Positions 24,038 to 33,063 of a DNA stretch of 33,546 bases are shown in pieces. A program made the translations under genes and the position numbers. The notes under the pieces are model-generated. The model was given only the letters and a program-made list of their open reading frames with translations. It was not told the DNA's origin and searched no databases. Within the stretch, counting starts at the first letter, position 1. Each line of letters starts with the position of its first letter. The stretch comes from SAR86 cluster bacterium AG-447-A08 (GTDB lineage: Bacteria; Pseudomonadota; Gammaproteobacteria; Magnimaribacterales; Magnimaribacteraceae), in contig QCQA01000013.1 of assembly GCA_003212335.1 (NCBI GenBank), forward strand, positions 1 to 33,546, in the 5' to 3' direction.

Positions 24038-25594
24038 ATGATTAGGTTTTCTTTAGATGACGTAAAGAAATCAAAAGCAACTTCAGAACTTAACTTCATA
24101 AATAGAGGTATCGAGAAAGAAAGCTTAAGGGTCGACTCTGCTGGGAAAATATCTCAAAAACCTCACCCCAAAGGTCTAGGTTCCGCTCTAACAAATCCAT
24201 ACATAACAACTGATTTCTCTGAAGCATTGGTTGAGTTAGTTACACCTACCTTCAACAGTGCAGAGGAATGTCTTAAGTTCTTAAGCGATCTCCACGTCTT
24301 TGTGAATCAGAACCTAGAGGATGAATCACTTTGGCCGTTAAGCATGCCTTGTTCAATCGATTCTGAAGAAGAAATACCTATTGGAAATTATGGGTTATCT
24401 AATCAGGGCATGATGAAAACAATTTATAGAAGAGGCCTTTCAAATAGATATGGCAGTATGATGCAAGCAATAGCGGGTATTCACTATAACTTTTCTTTCT
24501 CTGATAATTTCTTAAAAATCCTTGCTGATTCCAACTCTCACAACCTCAAGGAATTAAAAAATGAAGTTTATCTCGGTATAGCTAGAAACTTTCGTCGCTA
24601 TGGATGGCTTTATCTTTTGCTTTATGGTTCTTCTCCAATAACAAGCAAATCTTTCGCCGCCAATAGATCTCATGATCTGGACAAGCTAAATTCTGATGAC
24701 CTATACAAGGCGAATGCAACTTCATTGAGAATGGGAGATCTGGGATACATTAGCCATGCACAGGATAATCTCAATATTTCATATAACTCATTAAAAGATT
24801 ACAGCTCAGACTTGAAGAATGCCCTCAAAACAACCTATCAAGAATACAAAGAGCTCGGTGAATTTAAAGACGGCGAGAGGATTCAATTGAATGACTCCAT
24901 TATTCAAATAGAAAATGAGTATTACAGTACTATCAGGCCAAAAAGGGTATGTCCAAGCGGGGAAAGACCAATCAATGTGCTCAATGATCAAGGTATTGAT
25001 TACCTTGAAGTGAGATGTATAGACCTAAATCCTAATTCATTTGTAGGCATATCAAGGGAGCAAGTTTACTTCCTTGATTTGTTGATTTTATATTGCTTCT
25101 TCACAGAAAGTCCTGAAATACTTGAAGACGAATCCAAAGAGTTATTTAAAAATCATAAAACCATAGTTAATGATGGAAGAGACCCCAGCGCCAAAATCAA
25201 AACTTTGAATGGAGATATTTTAGTCAAGGAAGAGGCTATGAGGATTTTAGATGGAATGAGCGAAGTTGCGACATTTATGGACGAAGAAGTCTTCAAAGAA
25301 GGGAGTGTCTGGTCAGAAACTGTAGGGAGTCAGAAAAAAATCATAGAGGATTATGATTTATCTCTTAGTGGATCTCTGTTGGAAGAAGTTAATAAAAGTG
25401 GCCTTACCTTTCAGGAATACGGCTTGGGTATTTCTCTCACTCATAAAAAACAAATGAATGATCTCGAGACAGATAACGATAATGAGTTTAGAAACAAGGC
25501 TTCTGAATCCCTAAAAAGTGCAAAAAAATTAGAAGAAGAGCATCAAATTAGTTTTGAAAACTACCTAGAGGAATTTTTAAATAAGATTTCTTGA
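24038..25594 (+). CDS. gshA: Glutamate-cysteine ligase
   Basis: 518 residues, the same length as E. coli GshA, the ATP-dependent first step of glutathione synthesis. NRGIEKESLRV (residues 22-32), TTDFSEALVELVTP, QAIAGIHYNFSF and YLEVRCIDLNP contain the acidic metal ligands and Cys/Glu-binding residues of the proteobacterial GshA family. It is 5 nt after pckA, an unusual pairing that may mean co-transcription. gshB is not in the window. Confidence 0.95.
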   Translation: MIRFSLDDVKKSKATSELNFINRGIEKESLRVDSAGKISQKPHPKGLGSALTNPYITTDFSEALVELVTPTFNSAEECLKFLSDLHVFVNQNLEDESLWPLSMPCSIDSEEEIPIGNYGLSNQGMMKTIYRRGLSNRYGSMMQAIAGIHYNFSFSDNFLKILADSNSHNLKELKNEVYLGIARNFRRYGWLYLLLYGSSPITSKSFAANRSHDLDKLNSDDLYKANATSLRMGDLGYISHAQDNLNISYNSLKDYSSDLKNALKTTYQEYKELGEFKDGERIQLNDSIIQIENEYYSTIRPKRVCPSGERPINVLNDQGIDYLEVRCIDLNPNSFVGISREQVYFLDLLILYCFFTESPEILEDESKELFKNHKTIVNDGRDPSAKIKTLNGDILVKEEAMRILDGMSEVATFMDEEVFKEGSVWSETVGSQKKIIEDYDLSLSGSLLEEVNKSGLTFQEYGLGISLTHKKQMNDLETDNDNEFRNKASESLKSAKKLEEEHQISFENYLEEFLNKIS

Positions 25595-25648
25595 CGTTTT
25601 ATTTTTTATCGTTAATTTAACCCTTAAATATTAAATAAGGATCGTTTT

Positions 25649-26641
25649 ATGAAAGCATTTCTCTGTAAAGAATTTGGACCAGTTGACTCTCACACAGTTG
25701 AGGAAATAGAAGATCCAGTAGCAGGTCCAGGCCAGGTTGTTGTTGATATTAAAGCTACGGGTATAAGTTTTCCCGATGTGCTAATAGTTCAGGGTCTATA
25801 TCAATTCAAACCACCTTTTCCCTTTAGCCCAGGTAGCGAAATTTCAGGCGTTGTTTCCTCGGTAGGTGAAGGCGTCACAATGCACAAAGTAGGTGACAGA
25901 GTTATGGGCAGTATCGGTTCTGGAGGATTACGTGAGAAAGGGGTCTATCTTGAACAACAATTAATGCCCTTGCCTGAGTCTATGGACTTCAATACTGCAG
26001 CAGGCTTTCCCCTAAACTATGGAACAACTTACCATGCCTTTAAGCAAAGAGGAGAACTCAAAGAAGGTCAATCGGTAGTAGTGTTAGGTGCTGGTGGAGG
26101 ACTTGGCATCACGGCCATTCATATAGCAAAAGCAATGGGGGCCAGGGTTATAGCTGCAGCCTCATCACAGGAAAAGATAGATCTTTGTGTAAAAGAAGGC
26201 GCAGATGAAGGAATAATTTACGAAAGAGATATGGACAGAGATCTTCAAAAAAAGTTTTCTGATGAAATAAAAGAATTGACTGGTGGTGGCGTAGATATGA
26301 TTTACGATCTTGTAGGTGGAGACTATGCCGAACCTGCTTTAAGGGCCATTGCTCGACATGGCAAATATCTAGTCATAGGTTTCACTGCCGGAATACCTAA
26401 AATGCCTTTAAATTTAACCCTTCTTAAAGAATGTCAAATAGTTGGCGTTTTTTGGGGTCAATTTGCAGCGATAGATCATGCAGAAAATGCACAAAACTTC
26501 AAAGAACTTTTTGAGCTTCATGCTGAAGGTAAAATTAAGCCCTTTGTCACTGAAACTTACAGTCTTGAAGAGTCGGCTAAAGCAATTAAAACCCTAGAAG
26601 ACAGGAAAGTCTTAGGAAAAGTTGTTGTAAATATGGAATAA
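25649..26641 (+). CDS. NADPH:quinone oxidoreductase-like MDR enzyme
   Basis: 330 residues of the medium-chain dehydrogenase/reductase superfamily, quinone oxidoreductase branch. The catalytic domain starts KAFLCKEFGP and has PGSEISGVVSSVG. The Rossmann motif GAGGGLG is near residues 149-155, followed by GARVIAAASS, which suits NADP(H). The Cys/His zinc ligands of alcohol dehydrogenases are missing, as expected for zinc-free quinone reductases. The substrate is unknown (quinone, enone or enoyl thioester). The start is clear: AAGGAT 8 nt before the ATG. Confidence 0.88.
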   Translation: MKAFLCKEFGPVDSHTVEEIEDPVAGPGQVVVDIKATGISFPDVLIVQGLYQFKPPFPFSPGSEISGVVSSVGEGVTMHKVGDRVMGSIGSGGLREKGVYLEQQLMPLPESMDFNTAAGFPLNYGTTYHAFKQRGELKEGQSVVVLGAGGGLGITAIHIAKAMGARVIAAASSQEKIDLCVKEGADEGIIYERDMDRDLQKKFSDEIKELTGGGVDMIYDLVGGDYAEPALRAIARHGKYLVIGFTAGIPKMPLNLTLLKECQIVGVFWGQFAAIDHAENAQNFKELFELHAEGKIKPFVTETYSLEESAKAIKTLEDRKVLGKVVVNME

Positions 26642-26645
26642 GAAT

Positions 26646-27104
26646 ATGACGAGAAGAATGATTAAAAGAGTAATTCTTCTCAAATTTATTCTTATAACTT
26701 TCCAGCTACATGCAGTAGATGACAAGGAAGACTTTGTTTATGATCTTTCTTTGGCAACACAAGGTATTTCTGTTTCTCAATTTAATACTGGGGTGAATTA
26801 TTCTTTGGGGCGTGGAATTGAAAAGGATTTCGAAAAGGCAGTTTATTGGTACCAAAGAGCCCATGAACAAGGTCACTCGAAAGCGCCTTTTAATATAGCA
26901 CTAATCTATGCCGATGGGATAAACCTAGACCCAGATCCAGAACTTGCGCTAGATTATCTTCTTATAGCTGAAGAAAGGAATAATAGGGATGCAAAACGAT
27001 TCTTGAATAAACTCAGAGAACAAGAAAATCTAAAACTAGAAGAAGCCTTAATTAAGTTCTGTTGTCCCGATCCGTTAGGTCATTCAATGATCTCAAAAAA
27101 TTAA
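26646..27104 (+). CDS. Secreted Sel1-repeat protein
   Basis: 152 residues with an N-terminal signal peptide (about 1-24, ending LHA). Two clear Sel1-like repeats follow: FNTGVNYSLGRGIEKDFEKA (about residues 46-65), continuing to VYWYQRAHEQGHSKA, then PFNIALIYADGINLDPDPEL, continuing to ALDYLLIAEERN. Such alpha/alpha repeats mediate protein contacts, and the protein is presumably periplasmic. The C-terminus has an adjacent CC pair. Start may be ATG 26646 or the in-frame ATG 26658. It lies 4 nt after the oxidoreductase gene. Confidence 0.8.
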   Translation: MTRRMIKRVILLKFILITFQLHAVDDKEDFVYDLSLATQGISVSQFNTGVNYSLGRGIEKDFEKAVYWYQRAHEQGHSKAPFNIALIYADGINLDPDPELALDYLLIAEERNNRDAKRFLNKLREQENLKLEEALIKFCCPDPLGHSMISKN

Positions 27105-27126
27105 TAGAAGATTTTAAATAAAAGCT

Positions 27127-27132
27127 TATAAT
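27127..27132 (+). promoter_or_regulatory. -10 box for typA
   Basis: A perfect TATAAT 19 nt before the typA ATG, implying a leader of only about 12 nt. No Shine-Dalgarno is visible in that leader. Confidence 0.5.
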
Positions 27133-27151
27133 CGCGGCTTTCTTAAAATCC

Positions 27152-28936
27152 ATGTCTATAAATAACCTCAGAAACGTTGCCATTATTGCTCATGTAGATC
27201 ATGGGAAAACCACCCTTGTTGATAAATTACTTCAACAATCTGGAACTCTTGATAGAAAGAATATGGACTCGGAAAGAGTTATGGATTCTGATGATCAAGA
27301 AAAAGAAAGAGGAATAACTATTCTTGCTAAAAATACTGCTATCGAATGGAAAGAGCATAGGATCAATATAGTAGACACACCCGGCCATGCTGATTTTGGA
27401 GGAGAAGTTGAGAGGGTATTGTCTATGGTTGATTCAGTTCTTTTATTAGTAGATGCTGTAGATGGACCTATGCCTCAAACCAGATTTGTAACACAAAAGG
27501 CATTTGATCAAGGGCTAAACCCCATACTCGTTATAAATAAGATAGATAGGCCGGGAGCAAGACCAGATTGGGTTTTAGACCAAGTATTTGATCTATTTGA
27601 TAGGTTAGGTGGAAATGATGAACAGCTAGATTTTCCTGTGATTTATGCTTCAGCATTAAATGGTATTGCAGGAATAGATGAAAATGAAATGTCTGATGAC
27701 ATGTCCCCTTTAATGGATTTGATTCTAGATAAGGTAAATCCACCTGAAGTAAATGATGAGGGTCCTCTGCAAATGCAAATAAGCGCCTTGGACTACAACA
27801 GTTATGTCGGTGTTATAGGTATAGGAAGAATAACAAGAGGAAAAATAAAACCAAATGAACAGGTGGTGGTTGTCGATACTGATAATAATGAGAGAAAAGG
27901 AAAAGTGCTTCAAGTTATGGGTTACAACGGACTAGAGAGAATAGAAGTAACTGAGGCCCAAGCAGGAGACATAATTTGTGTAACTGGAGTTGATAAGCTG
28001 AATATTTCGGATACGTTGTGCAGTCCAGAAAAAATTGAAGGACTTCCCCCTCTTAGTGTTGACGAGCCAACAGTAAGTATGACCTTCCAAGTTAATAACT
28101 CGCCTTTTGCTGGCAAGGAAGGAAAGTATATCTCCTCAAGAAATCTCAAAGAACGCTTGGAGCAAGAGCTTATTCATAATGTAGCTCTCAGAGTCGAAGC
28201 AGGAGATTCACCTGATAAATTTAAGGTTTCTGGGCGAGGTGAATTACATCTATCAGTCCTGATAGAAAATATGAGAAGAGAAGATTATGAATTAGGCGTT
28301 TCCAAACCTGAGGTTATACAGAAAGATGTGAATGGAGAAATCCATGAACCTTTTGAGCAAATTGTTATTGATATAGAAGATCAACACCAAGGTTCGGTAA
28401 TGGAAGAGATGGGCCAAAGGAAAGCAGACCTCCAAAATATGGAGCCAGACGGAAAAGGAAGAATAAAACTTGAGTTCATAGCTCCCTCAAGAGGAATGAT
28501 AGGTTTCAGGTCAAGCTTTCTTACTATGACAAGTGGGACCGGGATAATGACAAGTGTATTTGATCATTACGGTAAAGCAAAAGACGGTGAATTGGCCAAG
28601 AGACAAAATGGCGTTTTGGTTTCCATGGCAGCTGGAAAAACATTAGCTTATTCTCTGTTTAACTTGCAAGAACGAGGTAGGATGTTTGTCGGACATGGAA
28701 CTGATGTTTACATAGGACAAATCGTTGGTCTTCATTCGAGAGATAATGATTTGCCTGTTAACCCGACTAAAGCAAAGCAATTAACAAACATTAGGGCTGC
28801 TGGTACTGATGAAAACCTCATATTGACGCCTCATATTGAACATACTTTGGAGCAAGCATTAGAATTTGTAGAGGACGATGAGCTTGTTGAAGTTACACCA
28901 AAATCCATTAGATTAAGGAAAAAAGATATAAGATAA
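27152..28936 (+). CDS. typA: Translational GTPase TypA/BipA
   Basis: 594 residues (E. coli 607). The G domain has AHVDHGKT (residues 13-20), the switch I region [24 protein letters not shown] (from about 74) and NKID (about 128). An EF-Tu-like domain II, EF-G-like domains III and V ([19 protein letters not shown]-type segment around 365-385) and the BipA-specific C-terminal domain follow. It binds the 70S ribosome and helps large-subunit assembly and growth under stress or cold. A consensus -10 box lies just upstream; no Shine-Dalgarno is seen. Confidence 0.97.
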   Translation: MSINNLRNVAIIAHVDHGKTTLVDKLLQQSGTLDRKNMDSERVMDSDDQEKERGITILAKNTAIEWKEHRINIVDTPGHADFGGEVERVLSMVDSVLLLVDAVDGPMPQTRFVTQKAFDQGLNPILVINKIDRPGARPDWVLDQVFDLFDRLGGNDEQLDFPVIYASALNGIAGIDENEMSDDMSPLMDLILDKVNPPEVNDEGPLQMQISALDYNSYVGVIGIGRITRGKIKPNEQVVVVDTDNNERKGKVLQVMGYNGLERIEVTEAQAGDIICVTGVDKLNISDTLCSPEKIEGLPPLSVDEPTVSMTFQVNNSPFAGKEGKYISSRNLKERLEQELIHNVALRVEAGDSPDKFKVSGRGELHLSVLIENMRREDYELGVSKPEVIQKDVNGEIHEPFEQIVIDIEDQHQGSVMEEMGQRKADLQNMEPDGKGRIKLEFIAPSRGMIGFRSSFLTMTSGTGIMTSVFDHYGKAKDGELAKRQNGVLVSMAAGKTLAYSLFNLQERGRMFVGHGTDVYIGQIVGLHSRDNDLPVNPTKAKQLTNIRAAGTDENLILTPHIEHTLEQALEFVEDDELVEVTPKSIRLRKKDIR

Positions 28937-28943
28937 TATCTTT

Positions 28944-30017
28944 ATGATTAAACCACTTGTTTTCATTTTTCTTTTAGTCTCTTCATTTAATATTTCTTCG
29001 GCTTCCATGCAAGACATGGACCATAACATGCATCACAAAATGCATCATGAATCGATGCATTCTGCAAAAATGCACGGGCCAATAGGGTTAATGGGTGATC
29101 ACTTTCATAAAAAAGGTGAATCAATGGTGTCCATCAGATATATGAAAATGTCGATGAATCAAAATTATCTGGGTTCAAGCAAGATTTCTGATTTAGATAT
29201 CATTCAATTGCCAAACCCTTCTGGAATGCCAAAGAATCTATCTGTTGTTCCTCAAGAAATGGAGATGGACATGGTCATGTTAGGTTCTATGTACGCTCCT
29301 TCTGACTCTATAACCTTGATGGGTATGACTATGTTTAACCTTAAAGAAATGGACTTAAAAACATACCAGCCAATGATGAATAGAAATGTTTTAGGTCAAT
29401 TCTCTACAAGATCTTCCGGCCTTTCAACAATCAATATTTCGGCTCTGTTCAAAATCTATGACTCAAATGGATCGAAACTGCATGCCCAATTAGGAATTCA
29501 AAAGGATATGGGCAAAAATGATTTACAAGGCCAGGCCCTAACTCCCATGGGAACCTATAACTCGATTTTTCTTCCTTATGGCATGCAGATTGGGGATAAA
29601 TCTAACGCAGCTTTAAGTGCTATTACTTATACAAAAACTTTTGGATTATGGAAAATCGGAGGGCAATTAAAATCTAAACTAAATATTGAGAGCGATTTGT
29701 GGAATTTCGGGGATTCTTACGAAGTAAACCTATGGACTCAACGAGATATTAATAATAAGTCTGCGTGGTCACTTAGACTGAAGTTTCAAGATATACAATC
29801 AGTAGATGGTTTTAATCAAAACATAAATGCGCCAGTTCAAACAGCAAATCCTCTTAACTATGGTGGTCAAATAATAGATCTTGGAGTTGGCATAAATATC
29901 ATGCTTTCCAGAGGTAGTATTGGATTAGAAGCTTATAGACCTATCTCAAACGATCTAAATGGCCCGCAGATGGGTATGAATTGGGGCATGCAAGCAGGAT
30001 ATCATCTATCTTTCTAA
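28944..30017 (+). CDS. Met/His-rich outer-membrane beta-barrel protein
   Basis: 357 residues. A signal peptide (about 1-20) is followed by a metal-binding-looking stretch, residues 22-44, with 6 Met and 7 His. Then GPIGLMGDHFHKKGESMVSIRYMKM opens a barrel domain of alternating strands (residues 45-69 and on) rich in Met, ending in a strand with terminal Phe (MQAGYHLSF), the outer-membrane assembly signal. It resembles a family of transporter/porin-like proteins often found beside copper-handling genes. A role in copper binding or efflux is inferred; no copper ATPase or CusA homologue is nearby. It starts 7 nt after the typA stop. Confidence 0.75.
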   Translation: MIKPLVFIFLLVSSFNISSASMQDMDHNMHHKMHHESMHSAKMHGPIGLMGDHFHKKGESMVSIRYMKMSMNQNYLGSSKISDLDIIQLPNPSGMPKNLSVVPQEMEMDMVMLGSMYAPSDSITLMGMTMFNLKEMDLKTYQPMMNRNVLGQFSTRSSGLSTINISALFKIYDSNGSKLHAQLGIQKDMGKNDLQGQALTPMGTYNSIFLPYGMQIGDKSNAALSAITYTKTFGLWKIGGQLKSKLNIESDLWNFGDSYEVNLWTQRDINNKSAWSLRLKFQDIQSVDGFNQNINAPVQTANPLNYGGQIIDLGVGINIMLSRGSIGLEAYRPISNDLNGPQMGMNWGMQAGYHLSF

Positions 30018-30086
30018 TTCATTTTATTCTGAATCACCATTTCAAAATTTCAGGTTTTTAAGAAACCAGTCTGTTAGTATCCGTTA

Positions 30087-30099
30087 AGATAATTTATCT
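30087..30099. promoter_or_regulatory. 13-nt palindrome upstream of the ABM monooxygenase
   Basis: AGATAA and TTATCT are exact inverted repeats around one T, ending 15 nt before the gene's ATG. The embedded GATAAT could be a -10 box. It may be an operator or simply AT-rich chance. Confidence 0.3.
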
Positions 30100-30113
30100 A
30101 AAAAGGAGAGACT

Positions 30114-30407
30114 ATGACAGTTAACGTAATTCTAGAAGGAACTTTAAAGGAAGGAGAAAGGGAAAATTTCACAGCTATTTGTACTGAAGCTTTCAAAGTA
30201 ACCAGGGCATTTGATGGATGCCAAGGTATTGATTTGGTTTATAACAGTGAAAAACAAAATAATTGGCTATTTAATGAAGTATGGGATAGCGGAGAACATT
30301 ATCAGAAATATCTACAATTCAGAACCGAGGATGGGACCTTAGACGCCATTGCTTCGATGTGTGAAGATGCTCCTTCAATAAGAATCTTCGACATCATTCC
30401 TACTTAA
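30114..30407 (+). CDS. Antibiotic-biosynthesis-monooxygenase (ABM) domain protein
   Basis: 97 residues forming a single ABM/YgiN-like ferredoxin-like domain. The VNVILEGTLKEGERENF opening, the TRAFDGCQGIDLVYN strand and the WLFNEVWDSGEHYQKYLQFR segment are typical. Such small dimeric proteins oxidise quinols, bind heme or act on aromatic intermediates; the activity here is unknown. A strong AGGAGA site lies 4-5 nt before the ATG. The next gene starts 7 nt after its stop, so the two are probably co-translated. Confidence 0.85.
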   Translation: MTVNVILEGTLKEGERENFTAICTEAFKVTRAFDGCQGIDLVYNSEKQNNWLFNEVWDSGEHYQKYLQFRTEDGTLDAIASMCEDAPSIRIFDIIPT

Positions 30408-30414
30408 TCTTTTC

Positions 30415-31617
30415 ATGAGAGTCCTAGCATTGGGTGGCAGTGGCGGCATGGGCAGGTTTGCCGTAGAAACTAGTATGCAATTCGAAAATATTAGCCAAAT
30501 TTTTGTAGCTGATATTAATGCAGATGCTGCAATAGCATTTTCCAATACAATGAATGAAAAGGTCTCGGGCTTTGGCTTAGATGTAACGGATTTAGATCCG
30601 CTAAGGAAAGCAATGGAAGATACAGACATTGTTATAAATACAGTAGGGCCATTCTTTAAATTTGGTCCGCCCATCCTAGAAGCTGCAATAGAAACAGGCT
30701 GTCACTATCTTGATATCAATGATGACTGGGAACCTACTCTAGAAATGCTTAAATTTCATAAGAAAGCTGAAAGTCTTAGCAAAACAGCGATATTAGGCAT
30801 GGGTGCAAGCCCAGGTCTTACAAATATGCTAGGCGCTGCGGCTATACAAGAGCTAGATGAAGTAGAGACATTGTATACAGGTTGGACAATGGATGGGGCT
30901 ACGCCCGAAAAGGAGTCTTCGCAGTCAGGAATAAATGCAGCCATGATTCATGCAGTGCAACAAATGACTGGCAAAGTAAGAATACATGATGATGGAGTGC
31001 CCAAGATGGTCAAACCACTCAAACAAGTTGTAGTGGACTTTCCAGGTTATGGTGAATTTAAATCTCGCATTTTTGGCCATCCAGAGGCTATAACCTTCCC
31101 ACATCATTTTCAGAGTCTTAAAAGGAGTATGAATCTAGCTCATGGAAGCGGCTTTGGTATCCTGAAGTGGATTATGAGACTTGTCGATTGGAACATCTTG
31201 TCTGTAGAGAAAGCGGCCGGCATAGTCCAAGACCTTTCATCAAGCATAAGAGAGGACCTAGAAACAAAGGGTGTAGAGACTGGTATAGATATGGTTAGAA
31301 ATTCTTTAGACGAACCTCCTTCCCTTTATGCTTTGGCTATAGGTAATAAGAATGGGCAAAAAGCTTCTTGTGGCACTACATTCCGTGCTTCAGATTTAAT
31401 TAGCATGGGAGAAGCAACTGGAATACCACTTGCTTGCGGTTTAAAACTTCTAGTCGATGGAAAAATCACAAAATCTGGTGTTTTTGCTCCGGAAGGTGCC
31501 ATAGATCCAAAGGATTTCTTTAAGGAGCTAGATGCAATTAGTAATTTGTTTGAAGAAAATTCAGAAATTGCTGCCAGTAGTTCCAAATTTATAAATATCT
31601 ATAAAAGTTGGTCGTAG
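30415..31617 (+). CDS. Saccharopine-dehydrogenase-like NAD(P)-binding protein
   Basis: 400 residues. The N-terminal Rossmann motif is MRVLALGGSGGMGRF (nucleotide loop about 7-13), followed by VADIN and DVTDLDPLRKAMEDTDIVINTVGPF, a hallmark of the saccharopine dehydrogenase NADP-binding domain. GCHYLDINDDWEP and GMGASPGLTN also match. The C-terminal half is the variable substrate domain. Lysine metabolism is not implied: many family members have unknown or lipid-linked substrates. It is paired with the ABM gene. Confidence 0.85.
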   Translation: MRVLALGGSGGMGRFAVETSMQFENISQIFVADINADAAIAFSNTMNEKVSGFGLDVTDLDPLRKAMEDTDIVINTVGPFFKFGPPILEAAIETGCHYLDINDDWEPTLEMLKFHKKAESLSKTAILGMGASPGLTNMLGAAAIQELDEVETLYTGWTMDGATPEKESSQSGINAAMIHAVQQMTGKVRIHDDGVPKMVKPLKQVVVDFPGYGEFKSRIFGHPEAITFPHHFQSLKRSMNLAHGSGFGILKWIMRLVDWNILSVEKAAGIVQDLSSSIREDLETKGVETGIDMVRNSLDEPPSLYALAIGNKNGQKASCGTTFRASDLISMGEATGIPLACGLKLLVDGKITKSGVFAPEGAIDPKDFFKELDAISNLFEENSEIAASSSKFINIYKSWS

Positions 31618-31660
31618 ATTAAGGTACTAATTCCTACTAAATTCATATAGCCTAAAACTC

Positions 31661-32524
31661 ATGTTCGAAACCTCTTTGCTATTCAAAACTTTTTTTGTCT
31701 TTGGAAGTCAGCTTTCCTTGGTCTTTGGTATTTGCTACCTATTTATTTTTTTAGTAAGAAAAGCTACGTTAAACGGTGAAAGTTTTTTTGGTGCTAATTT
31801 TGAAATTAAATATAACGACAAGGGGGAAATAGATTTGTTTGCAGCTGAGCAGGAGGAATATGATAACTGGAGAAGAGAAATAAACATTGAGCTCAGCGAG
31901 GCATTTGAAAATAGATTCAAAGAGGGAAGAGATTATCTGTCAGAAAAGAAAGAGATAACTAAAAGAATAGCAGAAAAAGAAAAGGAGATGATTAATCCCT
32001 TAAACCAAATTATGCAATTCCTTGTGTGGGTTTGGCTTATAAGCTTATTAACTTGTGCCGTTATCTCAGCAACAGATTATTCTATTTTTATCAAAATGCT
32101 CATATTAACAATAACAAGTATAAGCTTTGGACCAATTCTCGCTGTGACTATGCTCAATATGGATGAAAACGATGGACTAAGAATACTTAAATTAACTGTT
32201 TTCTTGACCTTTCTTGCCGGGATTATTGGTATGTACAGCGGTATAGACTTTTCTTCACTTGGTTTAGTTTTAATCGGTCCATTAGGTGTGCTAATCATTT
32301 GGAATATAGCTGGAATCTTTAAAAATTTTACTCGCTGGAGTAGAAGAATAATGGGAATTTTTGGATCAATTGTCTTTATTGGTTATTTATTGTTTGACTT
32401 CCACAGACTAATGAAGGCCTCCGAGTATGGCATAAATGACTGGGAAACTGCATTTACGATAGGATTTAGTATATATTTGGATGTCATAAACCTACTTTTT
32501 GAATTATTGGAGGCTTTTGGGTAA
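31661..32524 (+). CDS. Bax inhibitor-1-like membrane protein with hydrophilic insertion
   Basis: 287 residues with about seven membrane spans: about 10-32, 117-137, 141-164, 172-191, 195-219, 229-248 and 262-284. The C-terminal half resembles the Bax inhibitor-1/YccA/YetJ (TMBIM) family: GSIVFIGYLLFDFHRL with Asp246, and FSIYLDVINLLFELLEAFG with Asp274, correspond in pattern to the two Asp that gate calcium leak in YetJ. Unusually, spans 1 and 2 are separated by about 80 charged residues with coiled-coil character (EKKEITKRIAEKEKEM). The assignment is by eye and tentative. DoxX follows after 2 nt. Confidence 0.55.
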   Translation: MFETSLLFKTFFVFGSQLSLVFGICYLFIFLVRKATLNGESFFGANFEIKYNDKGEIDLFAAEQEEYDNWRREINIELSEAFENRFKEGRDYLSEKKEITKRIAEKEKEMINPLNQIMQFLVWVWLISLLTCAVISATDYSIFIKMLILTITSISFGPILAVTMLNMDENDGLRILKLTVFLTFLAGIIGMYSGIDFSSLGLVLIGPLGVLIIWNIAGIFKNFTRWSRRIMGIFGSIVFIGYLLFDFHRLMKASEYGINDWETAFTIGFSIYLDVINLLFELLEAFG

Positions 32525-32526
32525 TT

Positions 32527-32970
32527 ATGGAAAAAATAAATAACTTTTTGGATGGTGTTGCCACTCCTTTAAATGGTGCAGCAAACTGGCTACTAAGGCT
32601 TGGGCTTGGTATAGCTTTCTTCTTACATGGATACGGAAAGCTGCCCATATCAGAAGGCTTCGTTGGATGGCTCGGCTCTAAAGGTGTGCCAATGGCAGAA
32701 CTTACTGCTTATCTTGTTGCGTGGGGTGAAATATTGGCCGGTTTGGGAATCATAGTCGGAGGAATAATTGCCAATAGCTTAAGCCAGCTTGGTCATTTTG
32801 TAACAAGAATCTCTGGAGGTGCTATAGGAGTAATTATGATTTTTGCTCTCCTGATAGCTCACTCTGATTGGGGTATATTCTTTGGAGAGCGTGGTTCAGT
32901 TCTTTTCGCTAGTGAACAATTATTTCTATTGTTACTAGGTATTTACTTCGCCATTAAAGGAAATAAATAA
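32527..32970 (+). CDS. DoxX-family membrane protein
   Basis: 147 residues with four hydrophobic spans. NWLLRLGLGIAFFLHGYGKL (residues 21-40) is the DoxX signature, and LVAWGEILAGLGIIVGG is the conserved second span. DoxX proteins are inner-membrane proteins of loosely defined role, often tied to quinone or thiol redox systems. It starts 2 nt after the Bax-inhibitor-like gene, so the pair is probably one transcript, ended by the hairpin just downstream. Confidence 0.9.
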   Translation: MEKINNFLDGVATPLNGAANWLLRLGLGIAFFLHGYGKLPISEGFVGWLGSKGVPMAELTAYLVAWGEILAGLGIIVGGIIANSLSQLGHFVTRISGGAIGVIMIFALLIAHSDWGIFFGERGSVLFASEQLFLLLLGIYFAIKGNK

Positions 32971-32975
32971 AAAAA

Positions 32976-33001
32976 GGGGTTAGGATTCCTTTCCTAACCC
33001 C
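32976..33001. terminator. Bidirectional intrinsic terminator
   Basis: GGGGTTAGGA (32976-32985) pairs perfectly with TCCTAACCCC (32992-33001) around a 6-nt loop. Seven A precede it (32969-32975), giving a U7 tail for the minus-strand TonB receptor; CATTTTCG follows on the plus strand, a weaker tail for doxX. It is placed exactly between convergent genes. Confidence 0.9.
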
Positions 33002-33063
33002 CATTTTCGTAATGCTTTGGGGCAGCAATACTTACCCGACCTAAGCCAGGTCAAGGAACATAT

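Noticed and set aside
30051-30067. Small hairpin (GGTTT/AAACC) after the outer-membrane protein gene as a terminator
   Set aside because: Only 5 bp with no U-tract after it; such stems are expected by chance here.
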